A stretch of DNA of 64,000 nucleotides. It comes from Amycolatopsis deserti (GTDB taxonomy: Bacteria > Actinomycetota > Actinomycetes > Mycobacteriales > Pseudonocardiaceae). Within the stretch, counting starts at the first letter, position 1. Each line of letters begins with the position of its first letter. Shown one piece after another: positions 1-9,239 of this stretch. The translations under genes and the position numbers were made by a program. The notes beneath the pieces were generated by a model. That model searched no databases. It was not told where the DNA came from and worked only from the letters and a program-made list of their open reading frames with translations. The stretch is from the NCBI RefSeq assembly GCF_014653945.1, contig NZ_BNAU01000001.1, positions 992,001 through 1,056,000 of the forward strand, read 5' to 3'.

Positions 1-1
1 G

Positions 2-2908
2 GTCCAGGTGCTGCGCGGGCTGCGCCGCGCCGCGACCGCCGACGAGTGGGCCGCCATCGAGCGGGACGCCGGCGGCGGGCTGGCCGTGCTGCTCGGCGAG
101 GCGGACCCGCGGGAGACGCCGGACGGGTTCCGCCTCTACGACGCCGTCACCAGCGCCCTGGTCACCGCCTCGCACAGCCGCCCGGTCGTGGTCGCCCTCG
201 ACGATCTGCACTGGGCCGACACCGCGTCCCTCAAGCTGCTCGAGTTCGCCGCCGGCCACACCTGGTTCGAGCGGCTGCTGCTGCTCGGCACCTACCGCGA
301 CGCCGAGGTCGAGGTCGCCGACCACCCGCTGCGCCCGCTGCTGTCCTCCCTGGTCGCCAAGGCCCGCACGATCACGCTCACCGGCCTGGAACCGGACGAG
401 GTCGGCCGGCTGATCGCGCGGACCGTGGGCGAGACCCCGGGCGAGGACGTCGTCGCCGAGGTCCACCGCCGCACCGGCGGCAACCCGTTCTTCGTCGAGC
501 AGGCCGCGCGCCTGTGGCACAGCGGCGGATCGGTCACCGCGATCGCGCCGGGCGTGCGGGACGCGGTGCGCCGCCGCCTGTCGCTGCTGCCGGACCCCGT
601 CGTCGGCCTGCTGACCACCGCCGCGGTGCTCGGCCAGCAGTTCCACCGCCAGGTGCTGGCCGCGGTGGCCGCGATCCCCGCCGCGCCCGCCGACCGGCTT
701 CTCGACCAGGCCGTCGCCGCGCGGCTGGTCACCGTGCGCGGCGGCGGCCGGTTCGCCTTCGCCCACGACCTGGTGCGCGAGACGCTCTACGACGCGCTCG
801 GCGAGGACGAGGCCCGCGAACGCCACGCCGCGGTGGTCACCGCGCTGGCGGGCAACCCGGCGCTGGAAGAGCGGATCCTCCCGGCCGAGGCCGCCCGGCA
901 CGCCTACCTCGCCGTCCCGCTGGTGCCGCCGTCGCGGGCGGTCGGCCTGCTCGTCGCCGCCGGGCGGGCCGCCTCCGGCCGGATGGCGTTCGAGGAGGCC
1001 ATCGGGCACTTCCGCCGCGCGGCCGAGATCGCCGACGAGCCGCGGCGGCGCGTGCTCGTGCTGCTGGAGCTGGGCGGCGAGCTGCACCACTCCGACGAGA
1101 CCGCCGAGGGCTGGGCGGTGTTCGAGGAGGCGACCGCCCAGGCCAGGGCGCTGGGTGAGGCGGAGCTGCTGGCCCGCGTCGCCCTGACCGCCTACCGCTG
1201 GGGCGACGACGCCGAGCGCGCCGACCTGAAAGCCGGGCTGATCGCCGAGGCGCACCACGCGCTGATCGGGCCGGGCGAGGCCGAGCGCCCGCTGGAGGAC
1301 CGGGCGCGCGAGGTGATCGTCCAGCTGGGCATGCTGGCCCGCGAGGACGGCGACGACGAGGCGCTCGGCTTCAGCCTGTCCACCCTGCACGACTCGATCT
1401 GGGGCCTGGGCACCGCCGCGGAGCGCGAGGCGCTGATGGCGGAGCTGGCCGAGGTCGCCCACCGCAGTGGGGACACCGAGACCGAGCAGTACGCCACCTC
1501 GCTGCGCTGGGTCGCGCTGCTGGAGATGGGCGACCCGCGCTACTTCGACCAGATGCGGGCCTTCGTCGCGCTCGCCGAGCAGGGCGACTCGCGCCGGATG
1601 CAGTTCGGCGCGCAGATCGACCAGAGCATCCTGGCCGGGTTCCAGGGCCGGTTCGCCGACGCCGAGGCCCTGTTCGACGGCGTCGTGACGACGCAGGAAC
1701 AGGTGCACCACAGCCACTTCCTGCCGATGCTCCGGCAGCACCGCTGGTCCTTGCTGCTGCAGCAGGGCCGGTTCGACGAGCTGGCGGAGTTCCACGCCGC
1801 GCTCGGCCCCGGCGACCACCCGTACCCGGGCCTGCTGGAGGCCACCACCGCGGCGCAGCGCGGGGACGCGGCCGCCGCGGCCGAGTACCTGGCCGGCCTG
1901 GGGGAGCGGCCGCCGTTCCCGCGCTCGTACCTGCCGATGTTCCTGCGGCTGCAGGCGCAGACCGCGGCCGCGACCGGAGACTCCCGGATGGCGCAGCGGG
2001 CCCGGGAGGCGTTGCTGCCCTACGACGGGCAGTGGCTGGTGTCGGTGTTCGGGTTCGAGATCAGCGGGCCGGTCACGCTGTGGCTGGGCAGGCTGGCCGC
2101 TGCCGAACAGCGGTGGGACGAGGCGCTGGAGCGCTACCACGCGGCCGAGCGGTCCGCCGAGGCGATGCGGGCCCGGCCGTGGGTGGTCGAAGCCCGTCTC
2201 GCGCGGGCCGCCGCGTTGCTGGACCGAGCCGCGCCGGGCGACGACGCCGAGGCCGCCGCCCTGCTGGACGCGATCGCCGCGGAGGCAGCCGAGCTGGGCC
2301 TACGGCACGTGCCCGAACGGGTGCGCCGCCTGCGCGCCCGCGGCGACCGGCCCGCCGCGACCGGCGAGTTCCGCTTCACCGACACGACGTGGACCCTCGC
2401 GCTGGCGGGTCGCACGCTGCACCTGCCGGACGCGAAAGGACTGCGGGACCTGCACTTCCTGCTCAGCCACCCGGGCACCGACGTGCCGGCGGTGCGGCTG
2501 CTCGACCCGGCCGGCGGCGAGGTGGTGGTGGCCGCGCGCCGACTGGGCGGGGACGAGGTCCTCGACGACACCGCCAAGGCGGCCTACCGGCGGCGTCTGG
2601 CCGTCCTGGACGACGAGATCGACGCGGCGGCCGCCCGCGGCGACGACGACGAGGCCGCCCGGCTCGACACCGAGCGGGCGGCTCTGCTGGCGGAACTGCG
2701 GGCCGCCGCCGGTCTCGGCGGGCGCACCCGGCGCCTTGGGGACGAGGCCGAGCGCGCCCGCAAGACCGTGACCGCCCGGATCCGCGACACGCTGCGCCGG
2801 CTGGACGGTCGCCACCCCCAGCTCGCCGAGCATCTGCGGGCGACCGTCTCCACCGGCGCGAGCTGCCGCTACGACCCGGGCGAGCCCGGCATCACCTGGC
2901 GGCTGTAG
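2..2908 (+). CDS. Large AAA (AAA_16-type) ATPase, 5' end outside window
   Basis: The frame is open to the window edge, so the N-terminus (including the Walker A loop) is missing; a GTG at 8 is only an internal possibility. A Walker B-like stretch (VVVALDDLHWAD) lies about 65 residues in, followed by a helical, TPR-like alpha-rich region. The C-terminal ~180 residues form a separate domain with a coiled-coil-like segment rich in Glu, Arg and Ala. This architecture is typical of large actinobacterial signalling ATPases related to MalT/LuxR-type regulators, but no LuxR HTH is obvious at the end. It converges on the ABC exporter genes with 6 bp between stop codons. The regulatory role is inference. 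Confidence 0.8.
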   Translation, partial: VQVLRGLRRAATADEWAAIERDAGGGLAVLLGEADPRETPDGFRLYDAVTSALVTASHSRPVVVALDDLHWADTASLKLLEFAAGHTWFERLLLLGTYRDAEVEVADHPLRPLLSSLVAKARTITLTGLEPDEVGRLIARTVGETPGEDVVAEVHRRTGGNPFFVEQAARLWHSGGSVTAIAPGVRDAVRRRLSLLPDPVVGLLTTAAVLGQQFHRQVLAAVAAIPAAPADRLLDQAVAARLVTVRGGGRFAFAHDLVRETLYDALGEDEARERHAAVVTALAGNPALEERILPAEAARHAYLAVPLVPPSRAVGLLVAAGRAASGRMAFEEAIGHFRRAAEIADEPRRRVLVLLELGGELHHSDETAEGWAVFEEATAQARALGEAELLARVALTAYRWGDDAERADLKAGLIAEAHHALIGPGEAERPLEDRAREVIVQLGMLAREDGDDEALGFSLSTLHDSIWGLGTAAEREALMAELAEVAHRSGDTETEQYATSLRWVALLEMGDPRYFDQMRAFVALAEQGDSRRMQFGAQIDQSILAGFQGRFADAEALFDGVVTTQEQVHHSHFLPMLRQHRWSLLLQQGRFDELAEFHAALGPGDHPYPGLLEATTAAQRGDAAAAAEYLAGLGERPPFPRSYLPMFLRLQAQTAAATGDSRMAQRAREALLPYDGQWLVSVFGFEISGPVTLWLGRLAAAEQRWDEALERYHAAERSAEAMRARPWVVEARLARAAALLDRAAPGDDAEAAALLDAIAAEAAELGLRHVPERVRRLRARGDRPAATGEFRFTDTTWTLALAGRTLHLPDAKGLRDLHFLLSHPGTDVPAVRLLDPAGGEVVVAARRLGGDEVLDDTAKAAYRRRLAVLDDEIDAAAARGDDDEAARLDTERAALLAELRAAAGLGGRTRRLGDEAERARKTVTARIRDTLRRLDGRHPQLAEHLRATVSTGASCRYDPGEPGITWRL

Positions 2909-2914
2909 ACCGGC

Positions 2915-3760
2915 TCACTTGCGGTTGTAGCGCCGCATCGTGAGCGTGCCGAACACCGCGAGCAGCGCGCCGCTGACGATGAACGTCCAGGTGATGGCGC
3001 TGCCGTCCGGGGCGCCCGCCATCAGGCTGCGGACCGCGTCGGACAGGATCGTCACCGGGTTGACGTCGACGAACGCCTGCAGCCAGCCGGGCATGGTGGC
3101 CGGGTCGACGAACACGCTGGACAGGAACGTCAGCGGGAACAGCACCATCATGCTCACGCTCATCACCGACTTCTCGGTGCGCAGCATCAGCCCGAACATC
3201 GTCCAGATCCAGGAGAACGCGAACGAGAACACGATCAGCAGCCCCACCCCGGCGAGCACGCCGCCGACGCCGCCGGCCGGGCGGAACCCCAGGACCAGCC
3301 CGACGGCGAGGATGACCGCCGAGGCCATGCTGTAGCGGGCCATGTCCCCGAGCAGCGCGCCCACCAGCGCCGCGGGCCGCCAGATCGGCAGCGTCCGGAA
3401 CCGGTCGAACACGCCCTTCTCGATGTCGATGTTCACGCCCAGCCCGGTGTACATCGTGATCATCACGACGCTCATCACCAGGATCCCGGGCAGCAGGAAC
3501 TGCAGGTACTGGGTGGTCGACCCGGCCAGCGCGCCACCGAACAGGTAGGTGAACATCAGCGTCATCATGATCGGGAAGGCGGTGACGTCGAACAGCTGCT
3601 CGGGCACGTGCTTGATCTTGAGCATCGCCCGCCAGCCGAACGTCAGCGACGCCGACAACGCGCTGGGCCGTTGCGGTTGCTCGCCCGCGTCGAGCACGGC
3701 GTGCAGGCTCTCGGCGGCCGGGGTGTAGGCCGGGGTCGTGTCGGTCGTGGTGGCGGTCAT
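2915..3760 (-). CDS. ABC-2 type transporter permease (DrrB-like)
   Basis: 281-residue integral membrane protein with a cytoplasmic N-terminal tail and about six hydrophobic segments. It has the ABC-2 permease layout seen in daunorubicin-resistance DrrB proteins, including the [20 protein letters not shown]-type first membrane region. Its ATG overlaps the stop of the ATPase gene by four bases (ATGA), so the two are translationally coupled. It should form the membrane channel of a drug or lipid exporter; the substrate cannot be read from sequence. Confidence 0.9.
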   Translation of the reverse strand: MTATTTDTTPAYTPAAESLHAVLDAGEQPQRPSALSASLTFGWRAMLKIKHVPEQLFDVTAFPIMMTLMFTYLFGGALAGSTTQYLQFLLPGILVMSVVMITMYTGLGVNIDIEKGVFDRFRTLPIWRPAALVGALLGDMARYSMASAVILAVGLVLGFRPAGGVGGVLAGVGLLIVFSFAFSWIWTMFGLMLRTEKSVMSVSMMVLFPLTFLSSVFVDPATMPGWLQAFVDVNPVTILSDAVRSLMAGAPDGSAITWTFIVSGALLAVFGTLTMRRYNRK

Positions 3761-4734
3761 GCCGCTGCCTCCTGTTCCGCGGGGTGGTCGGTCAGCGCCA
3801 GGAACACCTCGTCGAGGCTGGGCTGGCCGAGGGAGAAGTCGTCGACGGTGATGCCGGCCTGCGTCAGATCGGACAGCGCGCGGGCGGCGTGCTCGGCCGC
3901 GCCCAGATCCGACTCGCCGCCGCCGATCCGCGCGGTCAGCGACACCGGGTCGCCGCCCAGTTCCACAGTGGACCCCAGCGCGCGGGCCATGACCCGCTGG
4001 GCCTCGGCGCGCTGGGCGCCGTCGCGCAGGCGGACGTGGATCGAGCCCGCGCCCACGGAGGCCTTCAGCTCGCCGGGGGTGCCCTCGGCGATGACCTTGC
4101 CGTGGTCGATGACCGCGATGCGGTTGGCGAGGTGGTCGGCCTCGTCGAGGTACTGGGTGGTGAGCAGGACGGTGGTGCCCTGCGCGACGATGATCCGCAC
4201 GATGTCCCACACCTGGTTGCGGCTGCGCGGGTCCAGGCCGGTGGTCGGCTCGTCCAGGAACAGCACGTCCGGGGTGCGCAGGATGCTCGCGGCGATGTCG
4301 ATGCGCCGCCGCATGCCGCCGGAGTAGTTCTTCACCTGCTTGCCGCCGGCGTCGGTCAGCCCGAACGCCTCCAGCAGCTGGTCGGCGCGGCGGCGCGCGG
4401 CCGGTTTGCGGTGGCCGAGCAGGCGGCCCAGCAGCACCAGGTTCTCCACGCCGGTCAGGTCCTCGTCGATGGAGGCGTACTGGCCGGTGAGGCTCACCCG
4501 CTGCCGCACCGCGTCGGCTTCGCGCAGCACGTCGTGGCCGAACACGCGGGCCTGCCCGCCGTCCGGCCGCAGCAGGGTGGCCAGCATCCGCACCGCGGTG
4601 GTCTTGCCCGCGCCGTTGGGCCCGAGCACGCCGTACACGGTGCCGGCGGGCACGGCCAGATCGACGCCGTCCACGGCGCGGGTCTTGCCGAACACCTTGA
4701 CCAGCCCGGACGTTTCGATCGCCAGGTCGCTCAT
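3757..4734 (-). CDS. ABC transporter ATP-binding protein (DrrA-like)
   Basis: 325 residues. Walker A is GPNGAGKT near residue 40, the signature is YSGGMRRR and Walker B is [16 protein letters not shown], all as in DrrA-family exporters. The C-terminal ~90 residues match the DrrA extension domain. The ATG at 4734 is preceded by a strong purine-rich ribosome site (AAGGAAGGAAGGG); an upstream in-frame start would add a low-quality leader. It energises the permease encoded directly downstream. Confidence 0.93.
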   Translation of the reverse strand: MSDLAIETSGLVKVFGKTRAVDGVDLAVPAGTVYGVLGPNGAGKTTAVRMLATLLRPDGGQARVFGHDVLREADAVRQRVSLTGQYASIDEDLTGVENLVLLGRLLGHRKPAARRRADQLLEAFGLTDAGGKQVKNYSGGMRRRIDIAASILRTPDVLFLDEPTTGLDPRSRNQVWDIVRIIVAQGTTVLLTTQYLDEADHLANRIAVIDHGKVIAEGTPGELKASVGAGSIHVRLRDGAQRAEAQRVMARALGSTVELGGDPVSLTARIGGGESDLGAAEHAARALSDLTQAGITVDDFSLGQPSLDEVFLALTDHPAEQEAAA

Positions 4735-4751
4735 GGTCCCTTCCTTCCTTG

Positions 4752-5312
4752 TCACGCCACGTAGGGGCGGGCCCGGCGGGCGGCGCGCAGCGCGTGGCCC
4801 CACCAGACGAGCTGGTCGAGCATCGGGCCGACCGCGTGGCGGACGGCCTCGTCACGCGGGCCGCCGTCGGGCCCGGTGTCGAAGAGGTTGAAGCTGACGG
4901 TGTTGCGCAGGGTCACGGTGTGCAGCTCGGTGAAGACCACGCGCAGCTGCTCGACCGCGTACAGCCCGGCGCAGCGGCACCCGTAGGACACGAACGCCAC
5001 CGGTTTGGCGTGCCACTCGTCGTAGGCGTAGTCGATCGCCTGCTTCAGCGAGGCCGGGAAGCTGCGGTTGTACTCCGGGGTGATGACGACGAACGCGTCG
5101 GCGCGGTCGATCTCGGTGGTGAACGCCGTCATCGCCGGGGTCGCGCGGGCCGGGTAACGGGCGGGGAAGTCGAACTCCGCCAGGTCCACCACCGCCAGGT
5201 CGAGGTCGCCGCGCTCGCCGGCCTGGCGGGCGAACCACCGCCCGATCCGCTGACCGGCGCGGCCCTCCCGGGTGCTCCCGATCAGGGCCAGGACCCTCAG
5301 GACGTCCTCCAT
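4752..5312 (-). CDS. NADPH-dependent FMN reductase family protein
   Basis: 186 residues with the flavodoxin-like pattern of this family: a phosphate-binding loop near the N-terminus ([15 protein letters not shown]) and the flavin-contact segment [21 protein letters not shown]. These proteins reduce FMN or quinones with NAD(P)H in the cytosol. A GGAGG site precedes the ATG. It lies 17 bp upstream of the exporter genes on the same strand and may be co-transcribed with them. Confidence 0.88.
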   Translation of the reverse strand: MEDVLRVLALIGSTREGRAGQRIGRWFARQAGERGDLDLAVVDLAEFDFPARYPARATPAMTAFTTEIDRADAFVVITPEYNRSFPASLKQAIDYAYDEWHAKPVAFVSYGCRCAGLYAVEQLRVVFTELHTVTLRNTVSFNLFDTGPDGGPRDEAVRHAVGPMLDQLVWWGHALRAARRARPYVA

Positions 5313-5367
5313 GGCGGCCTCCTCCCGTTCTCGACCGGGAGGCGCGAGATCGCCCGCTGGATCCGAT

Positions 5368-5892
5368 CTAGCGGGCGGGGTCGCGGAACCGGAACCGGCC
5401 TCGCGGCTGCCAGGTCCCGTCGAAGACGGCGAGCCACGCCTCGGTGAGCCGGGCGGCCATCGGCAGCGCGGCGTCGACCGACCGCACCAGCGCGGCGGCC
5501 TCTCGCGGGCTCACGCCGATCGCGATGGTCAGGTGCGGGCCGACGTCGTCACCGAACCGGCCGTCGTAGGGCGGGACGCCGGGCCACTGCCGGCGCAGGG
5601 CCGCGATCAGCGCGATGAGCGGCTGCGGCGGCTCGGGCCGCAGGTACACGAACCCGCCGTGGTGGTGGCAGCGATCGAACCGGACCTGGAGTTCGGGTTG
5701 CGGCTCGAGCAGCCCGGTCAGCGTGGCGACGGCGGTCTCGTCCAGCTCGGCGGCCGGCAGGAACGGGTACAGCAGCGAGATGTGCGCGGGCAGGCCCCGG
5801 CGCGCGCCCGGCGACTGCTCGGCCGCGCGAGCCAGCAGCGGGTCGGCGGCCGGCACCGGGATCGCCAGCACGCTGCGTCCCCGCTCGGTCAT
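5368..5892 (-). CDS. 2'-5' RNA ligase / LigT-like phosphoesterase
   Basis: 174 residues. The two HxT/S motifs that define the 2H phosphoesterase fold are present: HISLLYP near residue 37 and HLTIAIG near residue 120. Members cleave or form 2'-5' or cyclic phosphodiester bonds; the physiological substrate here is unknown. It is divergent from the acyl-CoA ligase gene across 65 bp. Confidence 0.82.
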   Translation of the reverse strand: MTERGRSVLAIPVPAADPLLARAAEQSPGARRGLPAHISLLYPFLPAAELDETAVATLTGLLEPQPELQVRFDRCHHHGGFVYLRPEPPQPLIALIAALRRQWPGVPPYDGRFGDDVGPHLTIAIGVSPREAAALVRSVDAALPMAARLTEAWLAVFDGTWQPRGRFRFRDPAR

Positions 5893-5944
5893 GGACCGGT
5901 TCTACCGCGGATTGCGAAGGCAGCGGAAACGATCTCGCGGGGGA

Positions 5945-5950
5945 TACGCT
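5945..5950 (+). promoter_or_regulatory. Candidate -10 element, leaderless start of acyl-CoA ligase gene
   Basis: TACGCT fits the TANNNT pattern and ends seven bases before the GTG start at 5958, the spacing expected when transcription begins at the start codon. No Shine-Dalgarno sequence is visible. The same arrangement recurs at several other genes in this window. Confidence 0.45.
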
Positions 5951-5957
5951 CGATCGC

Positions 5958-7511
5958 GTGACGGAGCTGTCCTTCGAGCCACTGTCGCCGGTGTCCTTCC
6001 TGGACCGGGCGGAGGCGGCGCACGGTGACCGGGTCGGGGTGGTCGACGGGGAGCGGCGCTTCACCTACGCCGAGCTGGCCGACCGGTGCCGGCGGCTGGC
6101 CGGGGTCCTCGCGCCGCTCGCCCAGGGACGGCCGGTCGCCGTGCTCGCCCCGAACACGCACGTGCTGCTGGAGGCCAACTTCGGCGTGCCGTGGGCCGGG
6201 GTGCCGCTGGTCGCGCTCAACACGCGCCTGTCCGCCGGGGAGATCGCCTGGATCCTCGAGCACTGCGAGGCCGCGGTGCTGGTGCACGACCCGGTGTTCG
6301 ACCAGCTCGCCGCCGACGTGCTCGCCCGCCTGGCCCACCCCGTCGAGGTCGTCCGCGCGGGGGAGGACTACGAGCGGCGGCTCGCCGGCGCCACCCCGCG
6401 GGCCGAGGCGCCGCGCGACGAACGCGGCCTGTTGTCGATCAACTACACATCGGGCACGACCGGTCGCCCGAAAGGCGTGATGTACCACCACCGCGGCGCC
6501 TACCTGCAGGCCCTGGCGATGGTCGGGCACACCGGGCTCACGCCCTCGGCGGTGCACCTGTGGACGCTGCCGATGTTCCACTGCAACGGCTGGTGCTTCC
6601 CGTGGGCGGTGACCGCGGCCGCGGCGACGCACGTGTGCCTGCCGAAGGTCGAGCCCGCGCGGGTGTGGCGGCTGATCCGCGACGAGGGCGTCACGCACCT
6701 CAACGGCGCCCCGACCGTGCTGTCCATGCTCGCCTACGCGCCGGAGGCGGCGCCGGTCGCGCACCCCGTCCGCGTCGCCACCGGGGGTGCCCCGCCGAGC
6801 CCGGCGATCCTGCGCCGCATGGGCGAACTCGGCTTCGACGTCACGCACCTCTACGGCCTGACCGAGACCTTCGGGCCGATCATGATCTGCGACTGGCGCC
6901 CGGAGTGGAACACGCTCGACACGGCGGCGCAGGCCCGGCTCAAGGCGCGTCAGGGCGTGGGCAACCTGGTGTCCTGCCGGGCCCGGGTCGTCGCCGAGGA
7001 CGGTTCGGACGTGCCCGCCGACGGCGTCACCACCGGCGAAATCGCGGTGCGGGGCAACAACGTCATGCTCGGCTACTTCCGCGATCCGGAGGCGACCCGG
7101 CAGGCCGCGCCGGACGGCTGGTTCCGCACCGGCGACCTGGGCGTGATGCACCCGGATGGCTACGTCGAGCTCCGGGACCGCGGCAAGGACGTGATCATCT
7201 CCGGCGGCGAGAACATCGCCAGCGTCGAGGTCGAGCAGGTGATCGCCGACCACCCGGCCGTGCTGGAGGTCGCCGTGATCGCCGCGCCGGACGAGCACTG
7301 GGGCGAGGTGCCGGTGGCCTACGTCACGCTGCAGGACGGCGCGGAGGCGACCGCGGAGGAGATCGTCGAGTTCGTGCGCGGGAGGATCGCCCGGTTCAAG
7401 GCACCGAGGCGGGTGGTGTTCGGCCCGCTGCCCAAGACCTCCACCGGCAAGATCCGCAAGTACGTGCTGCGTGAGCAGGTGTGGGCGGGTCACGAACGAC
7501 ATATCCGATGA
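5958..7511 (+). CDS. Acyl-CoA synthetase (AMP-forming, FadD-like)
   Basis: 517 residues of the ANL adenylate-forming superfamily. The AMP-binding P-loop is YTSGTTGRPKG near residue 170, the A5-type motif LYGLTETFGP near 300, the hinge region GWFRTGDLGV then RGKDVIISGGENI, and the catalytic Lys motif PKTSTGKIRK near the end. This order and length match medium-chain acyl-CoA ligases (dimethylsulfoniopropionate demethylation-type or fatty-acid ligases). GTG start; the TACGCT hexamer seven bases upstream suggests leaderless transcription. Substrate not assignable. Confidence 0.92.
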   Translation: MTELSFEPLSPVSFLDRAEAAHGDRVGVVDGERRFTYAELADRCRRLAGVLAPLAQGRPVAVLAPNTHVLLEANFGVPWAGVPLVALNTRLSAGEIAWILEHCEAAVLVHDPVFDQLAADVLARLAHPVEVVRAGEDYERRLAGATPRAEAPRDERGLLSINYTSGTTGRPKGVMYHHRGAYLQALAMVGHTGLTPSAVHLWTLPMFHCNGWCFPWAVTAAAATHVCLPKVEPARVWRLIRDEGVTHLNGAPTVLSMLAYAPEAAPVAHPVRVATGGAPPSPAILRRMGELGFDVTHLYGLTETFGPIMICDWRPEWNTLDTAAQARLKARQGVGNLVSCRARVVAEDGSDVPADGVTTGEIAVRGNNVMLGYFRDPEATRQAAPDGWFRTGDLGVMHPDGYVELRDRGKDVIISGGENIASVEVEQVIADHPAVLEVAVIAAPDEHWGEVPVAYVTLQDGAEATAEEIVEFVRGRIARFKAPRRVVFGPLPKTSTGKIRKYVLREQVWAGHERHIR

Positions 7512-7586
7512 GTAACGGCCCGGGTTAGCGGTCCACCCGCCGGGGTAGCCGATGGGCAACGAACACTAGGCAGGGGTGGGGCACGA

Positions 7587-7706
7587 ATGTTGTGGCTGAT
7601 GTTGCTGATACCGATCGTGATGCTGGTCTTCACCGTGAGCCTGCAGAAGTTCGAGGCCGTGATGCTGGAGACCGATCCGCTGCGGGACCGCCGCCGCTAC
7701 CGATGA
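7587..7706 (+). CDS. Small membrane peptide upstream of devR
   Basis: 39 residues. The first ~20 are strongly hydrophobic (MLWLMLLIPIVMLVFTVSL) and form one probable membrane helix; the tail is charged and ends in an Arg-rich stretch. A purine-rich stretch (GGGGTGGGGCACGA) precedes the ATG. Its stop lies 12 bp before devR on the same strand, so the two are almost certainly one transcript. No function known; a link to envelope sensing or DevR control is speculation. Confidence 0.65.
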   Translation: MLWLMLLIPIVMLVFTVSLQKFEAVMLETDPLRDRRRYR

Positions 7707-7718
7707 GGACGTGAGGCG

Positions 7719-8366
7719 ATGACCACGGTCTTCCTGGTGGACGACCACGAGGTGGTGCGGCGCGGTGTCGCCGACCTCGTGGACGCCGACCCGGACCTGA
7801 CCGTGGTGGGCGAGGCCTCGACGGTGGCCGAGGCGCTCGCCCGGATCCCGGCGGTACGGCCGGACGTGGCGGTGCTCGATCTGCGGCTGCCCGACGGCAG
7901 CGGCATCGAGCTGTGCCGGGAGCTGCGGTCCCGGATGCCCGGGCTGCACTGCCTGATCCTCACGTCCTACACCGACGAGCAGGCCATGCTGGACGCGATC
8001 CTCGCCGGTGCCGGCGGGTACGTCGTGAAGGACGTGCGGGGCATGGAACTGGTGTCCGCGGTGCGGCAGGTCGGGGCCGGGAAGTCGTTGCTGGACAACC
8101 GGGCCGCCTCGGCGCTGATGTCCCGCATCCGGGACGAGGCCGCTCCGGCGGGCGCGGTGGCCCGGCTGTCCGAGCAGGAACGCAAGCTGCTCGACCTGAT
8201 CGGCGAGGGCCTGACCAACCGCGAGATCGCCGAGCGGATGTTCCTGGCGGAGAAGACCGTGAAGAACTACGTGTCGCGGCTGCTGCACAAGCTCGGGATG
8301 CAGCGCCGCACCCAGGCGGCCGTGCTGGCCACGAGCCTGCGCCGGGACCTGCCGGGCCGCCGGTAG
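7719..8366 (+). CDS. devR: DevR/DosR-type NarL response regulator
   Basis: 215 residues. Receiver domain with acidic pocket D8/D9 and phospho-acceptor D54 ([10 protein letters not shown]), then a LuxR-type HTH ([20 protein letters not shown]). Similarity to mycobacterial DevR is dense along the whole length as I recall that sequence, including the [19 protein letters not shown] and [15 protein letters not shown] stretches. DevR activates hypoxia/NO dormancy genes when phosphorylated by DevS/DosT. Its kinase partner is probably the devS gene at 27636-29360, which is not adjacent. It follows the small membrane peptide and ends in a strong hairpin. Confidence 0.9.
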   Translation: MTTVFLVDDHEVVRRGVADLVDADPDLTVVGEASTVAEALARIPAVRPDVAVLDLRLPDGSGIELCRELRSRMPGLHCLILTSYTDEQAMLDAILAGAGGYVVKDVRGMELVSAVRQVGAGKSLLDNRAASALMSRIRDEAAPAGAVARLSEQERKLLDLIGEGLTNREIAERMFLAEKTVKNYVSRLLHKLGMQRRTQAAVLATSLRRDLPGRR

Positions 8367-8379
8367 CGGCGGCCCGGCA
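8350..8379. terminator. Strong hairpin terminator after devR
   Basis: Perfect 12-bp inverted repeat (TGCCGGGCCGCC / GGCGGCCCGGCA) with a 6-base loop GGTAGC that contains the devR stop codon. It sits between convergent devR and the aldo/keto reductase gene and could serve both. There is no T-tract, as is usual in actinomycetes. Confidence 0.7.
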
Positions 8380-8385
8380 CGCGCG

Positions 8386-9219
8386 TCAGCGCACGTTGAA
8401 GGTGTCCGGGTCCGGCCCGGTGCGCAGGCCCTTGTCCAGCTTCGCCAGCTCCGCGAGGTCGCTGTCGTCCAGCTCGAAGCCGAACACGTCGAGGTTCTCC
8501 GTGATCCGCGACGGCGTCACCGACTTCGGGATCACCACGTTGCCCAGCTGCAGGTGCCAGCGCAGCACGATCTGCGCCGGGGTGCGGCCGTGCTTGCCGG
8601 CCAGCGCGGTCACCGCCGGCTCGGCCAGCAGCTCGCCGCCCTTGGCCAGCGGGCTCCACGCCTCGGTCACGATGCCGTGCCGGGCGTGGTAGTCGCGCAG
8701 CTCCGCCTGCTGCAGGTAGGGGTGCAGCTCGATCTGGTTGACCGCGGGCACGATCTGGCTCTCCTGCGCCAGCCGGTCCAGGTGGTGCGGCTGGAAGTTG
8801 GACACGCCGATCGCGCGGATGCGGCTGTCGGAGTAGAGCGCCTCGAACGCGCGCCAGGTGTCGGCGTAGCGGTCGGCTTCGGGGACCGGCCAGTGGATCA
8901 GGTACAGGTCCAGGTACTCCAGGCCCAGCTCGGCCATGCTCTTGTCGAACGCGCGCAGCGTCTCGTCGTAGCCCTGGTCGGCGTTCCACAGCTTGGTGGT
9001 GACGAACAGCTCGTCGCGGGCGATGCCGGACTGGGCCAGCGCCTTGCCGACCGCGGCCTCGTTGGCGTAGGCGGTGGCGGTGTCGATGCTGCGGTAGCCG
9101 GCCTCCAGCGCCGCGGTGACCGCCTGGGTGGTCTCGTCCGCGGGGACCTGGAAGACCCCGTAGCCCACCCGCGGCATGTGGACGCCGTTGTTGAGTTCGA
9201 CGGTGGGAATGGCGGTCAT
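8386..9219 (-). CDS. Aldo/keto reductase (2,5-diketo-D-gluconate reductase type)
   Basis: 277 residues. The AKR tetrad is visible: Asp and Tyr in SIDTATAYANE, Lys in VTTKLW and His in LYLIHWP. The C-terminal NADPH-binding segment IPKSVTPSRITEN is also typical of this family. It reduces aldehydes or ketones in the cytosol. The MFS gene lies 20 bp upstream on the same strand, suggesting one operon under the MarR regulator next door. Confidence 0.92.
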   Translation of the reverse strand: MTAIPTVELNNGVHMPRVGYGVFQVPADETTQAVTAALEAGYRSIDTATAYANEAAVGKALAQSGIARDELFVTTKLWNADQGYDETLRAFDKSMAELGLEYLDLYLIHWPVPEADRYADTWRAFEALYSDSRIRAIGVSNFQPHHLDRLAQESQIVPAVNQIELHPYLQQAELRDYHARHGIVTEAWSPLAKGGELLAEPAVTALAGKHGRTPAQIVLRWHLQLGNVVIPKSVTPSRITENLDVFGFELDDSDLAELAKLDKGLRTGPDPDTFNVR

Positions 9220-9239
9220 GTGTTTCCTTTCGCGGTCGT

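Noticed and set aside
5889-7559. Long minus-strand ORF opposite the acyl-CoA ligase gene
   Set aside because: It is antisense of a clear acyl-CoA synthetase with all motifs; the product is low-complexity Arg/His-rich, as expected from GC-rich shadow frames.
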